Assembly (NCBI GenBank): GCA_946699065.1
Contig: CAMPDV010000096.1
Coordinates: 620,001-684,000 of the forward strand
DNA length: 64,000 nucleotides
Source: Loxodes magnus
Lineage: Eukaryota; Ciliophora; Karyorelictea; Loxodida; Loxodidae
Reading direction: 5' to 3'
Position numbers and translations under genes: made by a program. The notes under the pieces were generated by a model. It had not been told where the DNA came from. It did no database searches and saw only the letters and a program-made list of their open reading frames with translations. This document shows, piece after piece, positions 1 through 11,930 of this stretch. Numbering within the stretch: position 1 is the first letter of the stretch; the number at the start of each line of letters is the position of its first letter.

Positions 1-1252
1 AATGATAAAATAGTAAATAATAGACTGCAACTAATGTGGAAACAAAGAATGCGTTATTATTAATAGTGCTAAGAAGAGTATCTTAATGGAAGATCTTCTA
101 AATTCTACTACAATTAAAGTTAGAAAGCTAGAAATCAAAGATATAGAACTAATTTTATAAAATTACTTATTTTACTTGAAAGTATTATTAGCTTAAGATT
201 TTGGAGTGCTATAAAGTTGTTAAGCTCTAGTGTGAGTAAAATATGATATAGAATAAGCAGAGGAACTATTAAACTATTAAGGAGTTAAATAAGATAGGAT
301 AAGTGGAAAGGAAATTATATAGTTTATTGACTAAGTTCTGGAAAATAAGAAACTTAGTTTAGAAAGTTATTTTATATAATAAATAAAAATTTAAGTATCG
401 AAGTTTCAAGAAATTCCTAGTTATTATTTAAATAATTTACTATAAAAGAAGAAGTAATAACTAGAAGAATTACCCTTTAGACAGTGTTTGCTTTGTGAAG
501 CTTATTTGTGTTTCTAATGTTAACAGTTGCATAGTTTAATTTATTAATGCAGTTATGATTAATACTTGCAAAGCGAAATTTAAGTAAATAAAACAAATAA
601 ATTTAACTTGATTAATGTGTAAAAAAGTAGCGAGGAATTTAAGAGTATTTTATAAATGATAAAAGTATAGAAAAAAAATATACTAAGAATTTAAAAGATT
701 TAAAACTATGAATAATGTATTAAATTTTAGACAAAAGTTAATTAAAAAAGTCTCTAATAGGGAAAACCAATAGAAAGAAAATTACTATTTTATGGGTCAA
801 GTAAAACTAATCCTTAAACAATAATTTCAAATGAAATAGATCTAAGTATTAATAATTCAGAATAAAGGGAATTCGGAGCAGGAATTTATTTTGATGAAAG
901 TTTTTAAAAATGTAAATAATTTGCTTATAGAGTAAAAGATTGGAATTTTACTGATTAGATTTTACTATTCGACGTAATAACTGGAGTTTAATAAAAGGCT
1001 TAATATCATCAATTTTTACAATAGCATCCTAATTATTTAAACAATTTCTATCAAAACTCAAATGATTTGGATTAGTAAGGAAATATGCTATATGATAGTT
1101 GTACTGATGATAATGGATTGCATATAATTTATGAGGAGAGTGCTTTTCTTCCTGTTTATCTTATTTCTTATTGTATTGATTAAAATTAATAAGATAGAAA
1201 TATTATAATAAGTCAACAGAATATTATCAACTAGTAACCTTAAACCTTATGA
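1..1252 (+). CDS. RING/B-box-PARP gene, copy A1 (5' end outside window)
   Basis: This is the 3' part of the cassette seen whole at 37852-39600. Read with TAA/TAG as Gln from base 2, it is open to an in-frame TGA at 233-235, then open for 338 codons to TGA at 1250-1252. The second part has a Cys/His cluster (CLLCEAYLCFQC, followed by H) and a PARP catalytic domain: LLFYGSS, then REFGAGIYFDES, QILLFDVITG, LYDSC and HIIYEESAFLPVYLISY. These match the three triad-bearing blocks of PARPs, but the triad reads Tyr-Tyr-Leu instead of His-Tyr-Glu. Loss of the His and Glu suggests an inactive or mono-transferase-like domain (inference). It differs from copy A3 by clustered substitutions without frame-breaking indels. 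Confidence 0.8.
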
Positions 1253-1397
1253 TAAAAGATTAAAAATTGTTTCTCTACAAGTAACTTTGAACTTTGATTT
1301 GATTTTTTTACCGAATACTGAAATTTCTTATAATCTGTTATCTTGCTTTTTCTATAGTTTTCTGATAGATTTTACTTTTATTAAATACTTGGTTGTA

Positions 1398-1691
1398 ATG
1401 AGAAAGTATGTCTATTTAGATGATTGTTTATTTTTTTTGTCTTTTTTTCATCACAATTATAAATGGTGTTTTCTGCTTTACATTATGAATATGCTTAAAG
1501 AAATAAAATTGATCTTTTGTTGTAGATAACGTATTCATCAAAAGATATAGAGACTTTTTATGGTTTTCAGCTTATATACTAGCAATGATTTATTTTAGCA
1601 TTCTTTTACAAATTGTTATGATTCCAAGTAATTAAATATAAAAAAATTAAGATAGAAATTATTTTCTAAACTTTAAAGAGTAAGATTTTGA
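1398..1691 (+). CDS. Small conserved ORF downstream of PARP gene, copy A1
   Basis: A 97-codon ciliate-code ORF starting ATG 1398 (MRKYVYLDD...) and ending TGA 1689-1691, 145 bases after the PARP stop. It is Phe/Leu/Tyr-rich in the first half, contains the phrase KEIKLIFCCRQ, and ends basic. I do not recognise the family. Support comes from comparison: copies A2 (97 codons) and A3 (96 codons, one in-frame 3-base deletion) are also open, and the far more diverged A4 keeps the same frame. The frame is also open upstream of the ATG, so the true start could be earlier. It could be the second cistron of the cassette or an exon of a spliced extension. Confidence 0.4.
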
Positions 1692-2092
1692 AGCATACAT
1701 CTTTTATCAAAGCTATCTTTTGCTGTGCATTTATGTTTAGATTTATGGACATCTGGAAAATATAGAGCGAAGATTAAACTAAATTTAAGAAGATAATAAA
1801 TTTAAATATCTTTATTAAATTTAACATATTCTTATTCTTTTTATTAACTTTCTTTAATATTTATTAATTTTAGTGAATCAAATACTTTTAAATATTTAAT
1901 TATTAATAATTTCTTTGTTTTATATAATTTCTCTATTTTATATATTTAATTTAGATTTACCTTTTTAAAAAAAATATTTGCTTGTAATATCTTGTACTTT
2001 TTAATAAAAAGTAATAAGAAAGTTTTAAAATTTACTATATAAATAAAGTATATATAGCATTTCATTTTATAGTTATAATTAATTTAAATAGA
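1692..2092. other. AT-rich 3' flank of cassette A1
   Basis: No gene seen. It is alignable with the 3' flanks of A2 (down to about 22020) and A3 (to 40440) with many indels, unlike the two ORFs before it. Confidence 0.6.
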
Positions 2093-2425
2093 TGAGATTA
2101 GAGAGCTCATAATACCTTAACAGTGCACGGTTCTTTAATAAATATTTTAAAGTAAAAAAGATTCTTTACTGAAATCTTCCACAGTGCTAGCATTCCTTTA
2201 TGAGTCTTGTCTTCTATAAGGCAGTTATCGGAATGCTTTCTAAGAGACCTTAGTATTTGGCATCTTTCAACGATAGCGTTGCTTGATGCCTCTTCAGTCT
2301 TTTTCTTCTTTCTTGGTTCGTACCAAAATTCTTGTTCGGTTCTTTATTCATGGATATTTCCTGGTACCAGATCTTAAGTCAATATAAGTTGGAGGATTGC
2401 TCCTCCCTATTTATTTAAATAACTT
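2093..2425 (+). repeat. U-family structured element, copy U1
   Basis: A relatively GC-rich island. It begins with a GAG...GCTC-type hairpin and carries a TTGG/CCAA hairpin in its second half. It ends with a perfect stem GGAGGA-TTGC-TCCTCC (2391-2406) followed by CTATTTATTT. Related units lie at 8192, 25232, 46150, 56640 and, inverted, 47965-48285, plus a truncated one at 40441. The paired and empty sites at A2/A3 show that U elements insert. It may be a SINE-like retroposon. Confidence 0.65.
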
Positions 2426-2469
2426 ATAATTATGCAAGAATATTTCATATTTAATTGTATAATTGTTAT

Positions 2470-4640
2470 ACTATTTTTAATTATGTCTCTTTAGAAAGAA
2501 CACAAAATCCACTATCAATACATGTCGCCAACAAAGATATTTGACATTTGAGACAACTTGTCTACGGAATGAAAGAGTCAACTTTTTGCTGTTTCTGATT
2601 TTAAGATAGTTTAATAAATTTCTAAGGTAATAGAAAAATCTAATTTTTCTGGCAAATTGCCAAAATCAGGAAGGGATCGTTGGAACAAAACATCAAAGAT
2701 ATATAAAAGCGAGCATTCAAGATTTGCAAGATATTACCAAAACAATTCAACGCTCTTATAAAGTACCCAGTTCAAATTATTAGGGAGAATGAAATTAGCC
2801 AGTAGGATACTTACAAAGAAATCCTTGAAATGAAAAATAATCGTAATTCAATAAATCAGCAAATATAAAATAAAAAAAAGGAATCTGGGATAGAAGAATA
2901 GAAATAGCTTACTCCTACTTCTATTTACAAAAAAAATTCAGAAACTGTCACCCAAAATTGAAATTATTTATAGTACGTTTAAGTAGCCTAGTTACTCAGA
3001 CAAGTTAGGGAATAGTATGGACAAGCCTATCTAAATTTCAAATTTACCTATAGGATAATATGAATAAACTTGATGAACCAAGAATATATTTAAGTATTTA
3101 AAAGCACTCGAGAATGATAGCTAGAAAGAATATTTAAATTCATTGAAATTAGAAATTTCTATTCATACAATAGTATATAGAACTATTCAATACATTACCA
3201 CTTAGCAATTTATTAAAGCTATACATGGACAGAAAAAAAAAGCATAAATAAAGAAAAATATAACAAGGTAGTTCACATTAAGTTGGGAAAAACATGATTA
3301 AATAGTAAAATTACTACATTCCTATATTAAATAAAGAAGGGGATATGCTTAAATTCGCATATTGGTTGGACTTTTTGAGGTTAGAAAGTAAAGCTTAGCC
3401 ATCCTGCTATATGAGAATATAAAGAAAGCTAAAAATCCATAGTAATGTAGAATAAACTTAGTGTTAAAAAATAATAATAAGCATAGATAATATTATAAGA
3501 AAATGATATTAAAGCATAAATGAGAAGAAGTATTTATACAAAGAATAATTCCACTAAGAGCAAATAATCAAGGAACATGACATAAAGAAAATATAATCAG
3601 AAAATTAGTAAATAATCTAAACCTTAAAAAGTAAAAAATACTCAAAATTTGTTTGAAGCTTTCATTCTTAGAAAGAACAATTCATAGAAGCTCAACAAAC
3701 AGGTTAAACATGTAAAATCTAGAAAAAAATGATACAGGTAGCATTAGGATGATGGGAAAATAATTAACACTGTTATTGTAAGATTAAAGAGATTATCTAG
3801 GATATAATGGAGGAAATAGAAAAAATAAAAAATAATATGTATTAATTTAGATAACAGGATAGCAATAGCATACAAAAAATAGCACGGAAATGGCAAATGT
3901 ACATATTCCACAGTTTGACCTAAATTACTTCGGTGGGTGAGAAAGTACAAAATTTAGCGAGAGATTTAAACTAGAGTACAAAGATTCATAGAAAGATACA
4001 ACTTTCCTTTACAACCAGAGAATAGAAAAAATAAAAATAGAACATTTCCTAATTAATCAATTTAATAAGCCAAATATAGTTAGTACGAAATTTTGCAAAG
4101 AAAGAACGTTAGGGGATAGTCAACTAAGCTAAATAATAATAAAAATAATAGATAAAACAAAATAAAGACAAAGCAAAAAAATTATTTTATTAAAAGCTAA
4201 ATATTAAAAATAATAAGAGACTTTGAAAAAACGAACTAGCGATATATTTCTTATAATCGAAGAATTTAGATACTGATTTCTTTTAAATAAAATAGAAAGA
4301 AAAAATTTAAGAAAACGAAGCAGTAATTTGTGGATAAATTGGAAAATCATAGAGTAAATGCAAATACATGGAAAGGACAAAGTAATTAGGAAAATAATTT
4401 TAATAAGAGTTATTAAAGTAAGTAAAAAAGTTAATAAGATAATGAGAAATAAGTATTTAGTATATAATTTAAATGAGGTAAAAAGCCAAATAAATTTCAG
4501 AAAAATTGTATATTAAAAATGAATCAATTTAATTTATTATTGAATTCAATTAACAAAGGAATTTTTAGTTAAAAAGGAATGGAAAGATTAATAAGATTGA
4601 GAATGTAAATTTCGTGAATTTTAAAAAAAGCTGAAAAGAA
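2470..4640 (+). pseudogene. Decayed upstream part of a LINE (ORF1/ORF2 N-terminal region)
   Basis: Several Gln/Lys-rich open stretches in different frames are broken by TGA codons and frame changes. They include a short start at 2484 (MSLQKEHKIHYQY...), and stretches around 2560-2800, 2810-2960 and 3120-3530. The position just before reverse-transcriptase motifs suggests the 5' half of the same element. I see no clear endonuclease motif, so the assignment is by context. Confidence 0.35.
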
Positions 4641-5570
4641 CACTAAAAAAATGGAGATATATCTTATAGAAATTATTCTTGTGAAAAAACATGACCAGAT
4701 GAAACACAAGTAGCAGTTAAAAAAGCAGAATGGTAAAATTCCATAAACTTAATATTGGGACATATAGTAGACATATTGCAAACTGCCAAAATACTAAAAC
4801 TGACTAAATTCTTATATAATCTTGCTACAAAAGCAGGAAGAGTAGAAGACTCCAAACTTAAAACCAATATAACTTATAAATGTTCCCTAAAAATCATTAT
4901 CCACTAGTTATTTAATTAATTAAACGCTTATTTAAACAAATGTAATCATGAACTGCAAATATTGGTTTAAAGCAGGAAAATTATATTTTTAACAGATAGT
5001 TAACATAAGAGAAATTTAAGAATGAGCATATAAAAATAATTAGGAAACAATAATCATCTTCATAGACATTAAAGGACATTTAACTCAGTAATAAGAAAAG
5101 ATACATGATAAGTGCTGAATAACTTAGAGTTACTAGAATAAATAATTAATTACTAGATGAAGTATACAAGAAGGGGCGGTAGAATTAAAAATAAATGATC
5201 TAATATTCTAAGAATTTGCAACGGAAAATGGATTAAAGTAAGGAAACTCTTGCTCACCTAGAATTTTTAACGTAATGGTAAATTATTTTATTAGTGAAAT
5301 AGGATAAAAGGTAAGTATTATAATAAAATATGAATCAGAAGAAATAAAAAAGGATAATTTTGGAGGAGCATTAGCGTAAGCAGATGATATCTAAGAAATT
5401 GTACATCCAGATCATTTGGAAAATTTGATTTAAATTCTGTAAAATTGATTGAGAAGATATAATATAGAAATAGCTGATAAAGGGAACAGATGTTATGAAA
5501 TGGAAAAAGATTGATATAGTTTGAAACTATTATAATGAACTTAATAGAGGAAGAAAGAGTAAGATAATTC
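4640..5570 (+). pseudogene. LINE reverse transcriptase remnant 1
   Basis: Ciliate-code translation gives the ordered motifs of a non-LTR reverse transcriptase. A segment at about 4790-4900 reads KILKLTKFLYNLATKAGRVE, resembling the 'RL..L.KKAG' block. IIFIDIKGHL lies at about 5051. GLKQGNSCSPRIFNVMVN (about 5230-5285) is the GLxQG...SP block. LAQADDI (about 5370-5390) is the catalytic (Y/A)xDD box with both Asp kept. The frame changes at least once between the Asp of block A and the GLKQG block, so this is a decayed copy. The thumb-like tail continues to about 5570. Confidence 0.75.
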
Positions 5571-6400
5571 AAATATATGAAATAATTTTAAGAGAACATA
5601 TCATTATAAATTAATCTAGAATCAAGAATATTGAGAGTTAAAAAAAGTAAGGTTTTCTGAGCAAATTTAAAATATAAAAAGGAATAAAAACATATAATTC
5701 TATGATTATATTAAATAATTTCGTTAAACAAATATTTGGCTATGATAGTGAACGTATCTCGTTCATAGAAGAAAATGTGGAATAGGAAATAATAAACAAA
5801 TTAGAAATCATTTAACATAGATCTTTGAGAGCAATAATAGAAGGGTCTTTTTATGCACTTAAAAAACAATTGAAACGAAATCTAATTTGTAAAAATTAAA
5901 TTCTATTTAGATAAAGAATTTACTATTTAGAAGAAAATTATTTCTCAGCTAGAAACAAAAAAGGGTTGATGAATTTTCCAATTGTTGAAGAGATATAATT
6001 GTATGATTTAAATATACCCAAGATAAGTTATGGAAAATATAGCTCAAAAATTTGATAATAGCATAAGAAAAATGAAATAGAAAATAAATAAAAGTAATAT
6101 CATAAGAAGCAATTAAGTTCCATAGTAATATATAAACCATAGAAAGAAAGTAGGAAACGATATCATTCCAAAAATATAGAAATTGATGGATATAACAATT
6201 TTTTTAAGAACCTTTAAATAATATAAAAAGCAAAGAACGTAGAAAGAAGACAGTATGCTATCTTTTAAAGATCTGAGCAAATTGTAATGGAGTGGCTTAA
6301 ATATTGAACAAAAGACTTCTAATAAACTGTTTGGTTTTAAATTAAGCAAGAATGATAGAAAATATCAATCTCATATAATAAACATCAGTACATATATTAT
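5571..6400. other. Probable 3' remainder of LINE remnant 1, no gene called
   Basis: AT-rich, with short Lys/Asn/Gln-rich open pieces on the plus strand and no motif I can name. Most likely the decayed 3' end of the preceding LINE. Confidence 0.3.
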
Positions 6401-7152
6401 TAATCATTAAAATGTTGTATTTTGGTTTAAGGTGCTATCCAAAGTCTGGTAATCTTCTTTCAAATTTTCACAGATCTTTCTCCTCAGATTTTCAAATTAA
6501 GAGCAATTTCTAAAAAGACGCTTAGGAGAACTATAATACCAATACTTCTTTCTAGTTTTCTTGATATATTTTCTACATTATTTTTCAGTGCTTTTGGTTA
6601 TTTAACTTCCATCATCACTAAAGTTTATTCCAAAATTCCTTGCCTGTCGATCTTTTTATTAATAAGTATCAATATCTCATCTAATTTGATAGTTTCTTTC
6701 TCACTGTTCTCCCAAAATTCCAGTATCTACTTTGAGTTTCCAAAATTTACCATTTTACTAAGGAGGTTTCATGGAGATAATTATTTTCGATATGCTCTGC
6801 TAGTTCTCGTTTTAATTTTAAAAATCATCTTCTTGGGAATTCAATTACATCGTTAAGCCCTTTATTGTCTTGATCAGGTCTTCCTTATTGAAATATATTG
6901 ATTCTGTTTTCTATTGAGATTCCGTTGTTTCTTTCTAATCATTTTTCTATTGAATAGTATCAAAGCTTCAACTTCTTATATTGGAGTTCTTAGAAAAAGT
7001 TTATTCTTTATTTTCTAATGTTTTCTCAGCTTTTCCAGAATTGTGACTATGTTTCTCTGGTTGTTTGTGGAGGCATATCTTGTGACTCGCTCCGACTCTT
7101 CTTTTTCCTCTTTACTCCCTTCAAGTAAGAAATCTTTTTGAAATCCTTTCAT
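6400..7152 (-). pseudogene. ORF1-like retroposon unit (MKGFQKDF type), minus strand
   Basis: Start ATG at 7152 in the context TATATAAAATGAAAGG. The first ORF (6874-7152, 92 aa) begins MKGFQKDFLLEGS and is rich in Lys, Arg, Glu and Asn, with coiled-coil-like heptads. The N-terminus matches the M-x-G-F-K/Q-x-G/D-F pattern of the units at 9926, 11006, 21138 and 27778. Further open pieces continue leftward to about 6400 in other frames. No zinc knuckle was found in this copy. Confidence 0.45.
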
Positions 7153-7184
7153 TTTATATAAAAATAACTGTACACAATATTAAA

Positions 7185-7640
7185 ATGAAAGAAAACTATT
7201 AGCTTAAAGTTACAAAATCCAAAATTCAATACAAGTGTAGTCAGAAAAAGCTTTTTAAGTTAGAAAAATATAGAAATTGGTTGAGGAAAGTAAAAATTTT
7301 AAAATCTTATAAGATTCTATAAACATAAATAAGAATAGAAAAAGAAGCAACCATAAAGGAATTCATAAAAGGCTTATTGGAAAAGAGAAAAGAAGCTTAA
7401 TTATCAACAACTCCTCCATTTTCTAAAAATATGGAAAAGACTACAGATTAGGGTAGAATGAACACATTTGAATATATATTCAACTCTCGAAAGATTGAAA
7501 GCAAAAAATATGCTAATAAATGTTGGATCAATTTTTGCCAACATCAAATCAAAACTATTAAATAGGTAAAAAAATCTGCAGATAAAATGGTGAGTAGAAG
7601 AGCAAAAAAAATTTAAAAGAACCAAAATTTAGAAAGTTGA
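7185..7640 (+). CDS. Hypothetical 151-aa ORF
   Basis: Open from ATG 7185 to TGA 7638-7640 in the ciliate code, 32 bases from the divergent ORF1 start at 7152. The protein is very Lys-rich, starts MKENYQLKVTKSKIQ, and contains KYANKCWINFCQH near the middle-to-end. It has no domain I recognise and no second copy in the window. A random frame this long is not rare at this base composition, so it may be chance or a LINE fragment. Confidence 0.25.
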
Positions 7641-8191
7641 ATTAACTAAATTTAGAATGAATTGATTATGAAAATTGATCTTAATAATTGAAGTGAGATG
7701 ATAGGCACTTGTTTGAATAAGAGATAGAACAAAGAGTTTTAAGTTTTAGAGATAATGCAAAAGCTAAAAGTATGCAAGAATATGATAATTTTAAGTAAAT
7801 TAATTTGTAATAAATTAAATAAAGGTGACACCTCATCAATATAGCGCTATTATTATTGCAATAATTCTTATTTCCATTTTAAATTATCATTTTACAATAC
7901 TTTATCTAATCTATTGATAATTTAGTTACTAAACAATTAGTTATTTAAGCTATATTTTATAAATTATCCCTTATCTTTAATTTTGTTTCTAAAATAATAA
8001 AAAACTATGCTTTTTTAATATTTTTCAATATAAATTATAAATAAATATCTAAGATATTAAGCATTTATTTATTTATGCAACTTCATATAATTTAAAATCG
8101 AGCTTAAAATAATTTTCTTAATTATGAATTATATTTAATTATCCAATAAAGTAAGATTATTGAAAGAAATTGATAAAATAGTAATAAACGA
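7641..8191. other. AT-rich spacer, no gene seen
   Basis: Low-complexity AT DNA between a hypothetical ORF and a U element. No RNA or repeat recognised. Confidence 0.5.
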
Positions 8192-8500
8192 GATTCTGAG
8201 CGCGTAGCACCTAAATGGTGCTCGGCTCTTTAATAAAGATTTTTAAAGTTAAAAAAATTCCTTGCTGAAGTCTTCCACATTGCTAACATCCCCTTGTGAG
8301 TTTTCTCTTCTATAGGGCCGCGATTGGAATGCTACCTTAAGAGACTTAGTATCTGGCATCTTTCATCATTAATGCTACTTGAGCCTCTTCGATCTTGTCT
8401 TCTCTTCTCTTGGCTAGTTCTTCACCTATGGGGTACTTCATGGTACCAGAGTTTAATTCAGTTTCAGTTGGAGGATAGCTCCTCCCTATTTATTTATATT
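8192..8500 (+). repeat. U-family structured element, copy U2
   Basis: The clearest copy for structure. The outer stem GAGC (8198-8201) pairs with GCTC (8225-8228) around GCACC-TAAAT-GGTGC (8207-8221). An internal GGTAC/GTACC hairpin lies near 8435-8455. The closing stem GGAGGA-TAGC-TCCTCC spans 8470-8485. It differs from U1 at many bases, including the loop TAGC against TTGC, while the stems remain paired. Confidence 0.65.
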
Positions 8501-9925
8501 TATTAATAATAATAATAGATTAACTAATTTCCTTTTTTAATAGAATTATTACTGCTTTAGTTAAATCTAATTTAATTTTTTATAGGATTTTTCTTCCTGC
8601 TTTCTTAATCGTTACTAACTTTTTCTTTTCTTTCTTTTCAGCTCAGTCATTTTTAGCTCTTTTAGGTTTATATGTCCTGCGACTTCTTTAATCATTTTTA
8701 TCATTATTATATTATTTCTTCCATTATTGATTCATGTATATTCATTCCTTGATATAATTTTCTATAAATATCGCCTTCTCTTGGGGAATATATTTGAAAC
8801 GGTTTTAACAAGAATTATGTTTTCCTCTATTGTTTTTTTAAATTATCATCCTTGTCTTATCTGGTTGCTTTATTCTTGAGTTATTATTTCTTAATATATT
8901 TCTCTATTTATTGATGTAAACTGGCTTTTACTCTTCTCAATATCATAGACTCCATTTCTATAGTTTTACTATAATATTGATTGCTTATATAAGATAGATT
9001 AGACTCTCTTCTATTTATTTTAGTTGTGATTTATCTTAATATGATTCATATTTTCTATTAGCTTCCTTTTTTAATTAGTTGTTTTCTTGTTGTATCTTCA
9101 CCGCTTTTTATAGTAAAATCCTAATTTTTCCATTTAATTTGTGATTTAAATTATAAAAGCCTGATAATTAGAGAACAGTTGTTATATCTCCTTTAATAGT
9201 TAAAATTTAAGGGTTAATTTTTTAATTTAGAGGAAGTACAATGAATTTTATTTATAAAAAGAACTTATATCTAGTGTATTTTAGTGATGATCATATAAGG
9301 TATAAATTTGATTTAAATACCTATAAGCATCTTATTTATCTTTCTTTCTTTTTTCAAATAATTTAATAATTTATATTTCCAATCTAAGAGATAGCAATTA
9401 AAAATAATGCTTTCGATGTTTATATAAGTACTAGCATTACCAACATTTTATCTATTTTACTGAAATAACTAAATTTTAGAACTAGGATAGCTTTTCTTAT
9501 TAGCTTACTTAAGAATAGTAAATTTTAAATTCCTAAAATAAATGTTGTTAGTATGCATCTGAATATAAAATAAATTCTAAAAGTATTTATTTCTTAAGAT
9601 GATTATCTCCTTTAAACTTTACAAATAATAGCTTAATTTTAATAATATCATAATAGTATTATATTTAAAATCACTATAATTAAATTATCTAGCTTAAATT
9701 ATTTAAGTCTCTTTAGGTAGCATTACAGTTTAAAATTTATAAATAAGCATATTTATAATAATTCTATCTACTATAAGCATATTAATAATTAAGCAGCTAA
9801 ATTAACTAGAGGTTATAAGAAAGTACAAGAACTTAAATTAATTTCTTTACTTTTCATCTAAAATAATAAATCTTTATATAAGTATCATTATTCAAACTAT
9901 TTCTATGCTTACCTTTTTAAAAAAA
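8501..9925. other. AT-rich region with a weak minus-strand ORF
   Basis: An 84-codon minus-strand frame (8701-8955, starting MESMILRRVKAS) is Lys/Gln-rich and may be a piece of an ORF1-type protein. Nothing else is supported. From about 9160 the DNA is plain AT-rich. Confidence 0.25.
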
Positions 9926-10800
9926 ATCTCACCATTCAAGATAGGATTTTTTGCAACTTCAAAAAGGCAGGAATTTACGATATTCTAGAGAGGCTAGAAC
10001 CAGGAAAAGAAAATCAAAAAGGTCATTCATCAAATTGAATCTTCCGTTTCTGAAGAAAAGCCTAGGAAATAGGTTAAAAGTATTATGTACTCAAAATCTT
10101 AAATCTCATCAAAGAGTAGTAAATAAGCTATGATTAACTGATAAAAGTGGTGCTAGGCCTCCAGGAAGAGATCAAAAGCTGAAAAAAAATAATAGGAGAC
10201 TAATGGAAAAACTTGAAATTGTAGAAGAAATAGAATCGAGAATCATGAACTAAGAAAGAGGCTTTAACATACTTTGAAATAATTCACAAGACCAGAGAGA
10301 ATAATCATAACACTACAATAGAAGCAGAAAGAACTGGTAAACAAAATAGAAAAAATAGAAGAAAATCAGCAAAAAATTGGAGCATTAATGAACTTACAAG
10401 AATAAGGAATTGACCCAATAAAATCGAGGGAGAAAATAACTAAAGATTTAAAACTAAATGAGAATCAAAAAGATGCTATTATTGTAATTCTCGAATGCAT
10501 TAATGGAAAAATGCTTGAAATTTCAAAACTTTAAAAAAGAATGCTGAAACTTCTAGAAGAAATTGGAGAATAAAAAGAAGATAAAAAAAACTAAAACTAG
10601 AAAGAGAAAGATTATATTGCATCTATTTGGAAAAATATACAAAATAAAAGATGCCAATCATTATCTAGGCGAAAAGATTCATCAGTTCAGTACGCATAGC
10701 AAGGAGAAGAGTTATATACATTTAAACTTTTATATTTAGCCTCTAGAGAAATCTAGAATCTAGCGGGAAAGAGGTTGAATTACCTCCAAGAACGCTAAAC
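9926..10800 (+). pseudogene. ORF1-like retroposon unit with CCHC knuckle (FKxGFF family)
   Basis: The N-terminus reads ISPFKIGFFATSKRQE at 9926, with ATC where other copies have ATG. A Lys/Glu-rich coiled-coil segment follows. A zinc knuckle CYYCNSRMHQWKN lies at about 10465-10510, the last Cys being in the next frame. A 3' tail at about 10715-10800 (TTTAAACTTTTAT, then a GGGAAAGAGG...GAATTACCTCC block) resembles the tail of the 11006 unit. Frame changes make this copy a relic. There is no reverse transcriptase between the knuckle and the tail. Confidence 0.6.
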
Positions 10801-11005
10801 ATTTAATTTTGTATTTAATTTGCTATTTTTAGCTTTTTTACTTATTTTAAATTATAATTAATCTTATTTGCAAAAGATATTTTTAGCTTTTATAATTTTT
10901 TTAAATATTAGCGTAAATTAAAACCATTTAAATTTATAATATATTTTATTTTTTGTAAAGAAAAAAATTAAATTTAAATGATTAAAATAATTAAAATTAA
11001 AAAAT

Positions 11006-11930
11006 ATGGAAGGCTTCAAATCAGGTTTCTACACCGCCTTCAAGCAGGAAATAAAACCAGAAGCCACTCTCAACCGGTTTTCTTTTACTTAATCTAAACT
11101 TTTTCTTAATAATCAAGAATACAGGACCAAGAAGAACAAAAGCAATCTAAGAAAGTCACCCATTCAATCACCCCAACATTCTCAGAAGAATCCCAGAAAG
11201 TAGGCGAAGTCTGCTTTGCAACAGGAGGTCTCAGAGTTCAATCCTTCTGGCCAGATGAGAATGGAACAGCTCATCAGAGTGATGCTGAACCTCCGTGAAG
11301 AGATCAAGAAGCTAAAGAAGGACAATGAGAAGCTAATGAAACAGCTTAACTTAGAAGAAGGAATAGAATCAAGACTCATGTTCTAGGAATGAGAACTAAA
11401 TACCTTTTGGAACATAATACAAAGTCAGAATAGCTAATCCTAAAATTAACTTCATAAAAAGACTGAACTGGATAAAAAACTTGAAAAAATATAAGAGAAA
11501 TTGCAACGAAAAATAGAGTAAAATGAGCAAAAAAGTTGATCCAATGGTAACCAATGGTGATTGAAAAGAAAAGCCAAAAGATTTCAGAAAATTGCTATTA
11601 TTGCAATTCGCGAGTACATTTATGAAGGAGATGTTAGAAATTTATAAATTTCAAGAATTAATACTGGATTTAGCAATGAAAATGGCAAGCGCCAAAAAGA
11701 AAAAAATCGACTGTATCAGAGAAGAATCAGAAAAAAGACTTTTTGTGAATGATTTAAGAAACATATACAAGAAGAAATTAGAACAGAATGCAAGATAAAA
11801 ATGAAGACGATAAGGTCAAGTAAGAGAGAGGAGAGCGAGCATTTAAACCTTTTTATTAAATCCCAGAGCAATTTCGTGATCGGTAGGAAGGGGTGAAATT
11901 CCTCCAAGATTGCCAAAGTTAATTTTATGT
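11006..11930 (+). pseudogene. ORF1-like retroposon unit (best N-terminal half)
   Basis: ATG 11006 opens a 128-aa frame to TGA at 11390-11392: MEGFKSGFYTAFKQE, a basic Ser/Pro/Gln stretch, then a coiled coil (MRMEQLIRVMLNLREEIKKL and on). The same frame continues after the TGA with more coiled coil. The knuckle CYYCNSRVHL-TGA-RRC lies at about 11594-11635, with TGA at the position of Trp in the 15.0-kb relative. The tail at about 11830-11930 ends GGAAGGGGTGAAATTCCTCC. Unit length is about 925 bases, with ORF1 and tail only. Confidence 0.65.

Larger units (their letters stand above)
1..2300 (+). repeat. Direct repeat of 38349-40623 (A cassette plus U element)
   Basis: Base 2 corresponds to 38350. 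Similarity runs through the PARP half, the downstream small ORF and the 3' flank, and into the first about 190 bases of a U element, where the other copy is cut off at 40623. Shared position of the U element in A1 and A3 means it was there before this duplication. Confidence 0.85.

Noticed and set aside
2093-2425. U element as a tRNA-derived SINE with A and B boxes
   Set aside because: GGTTCCTGCC-type stretches only loosely resemble a B box and no A box at the right spacing was found.
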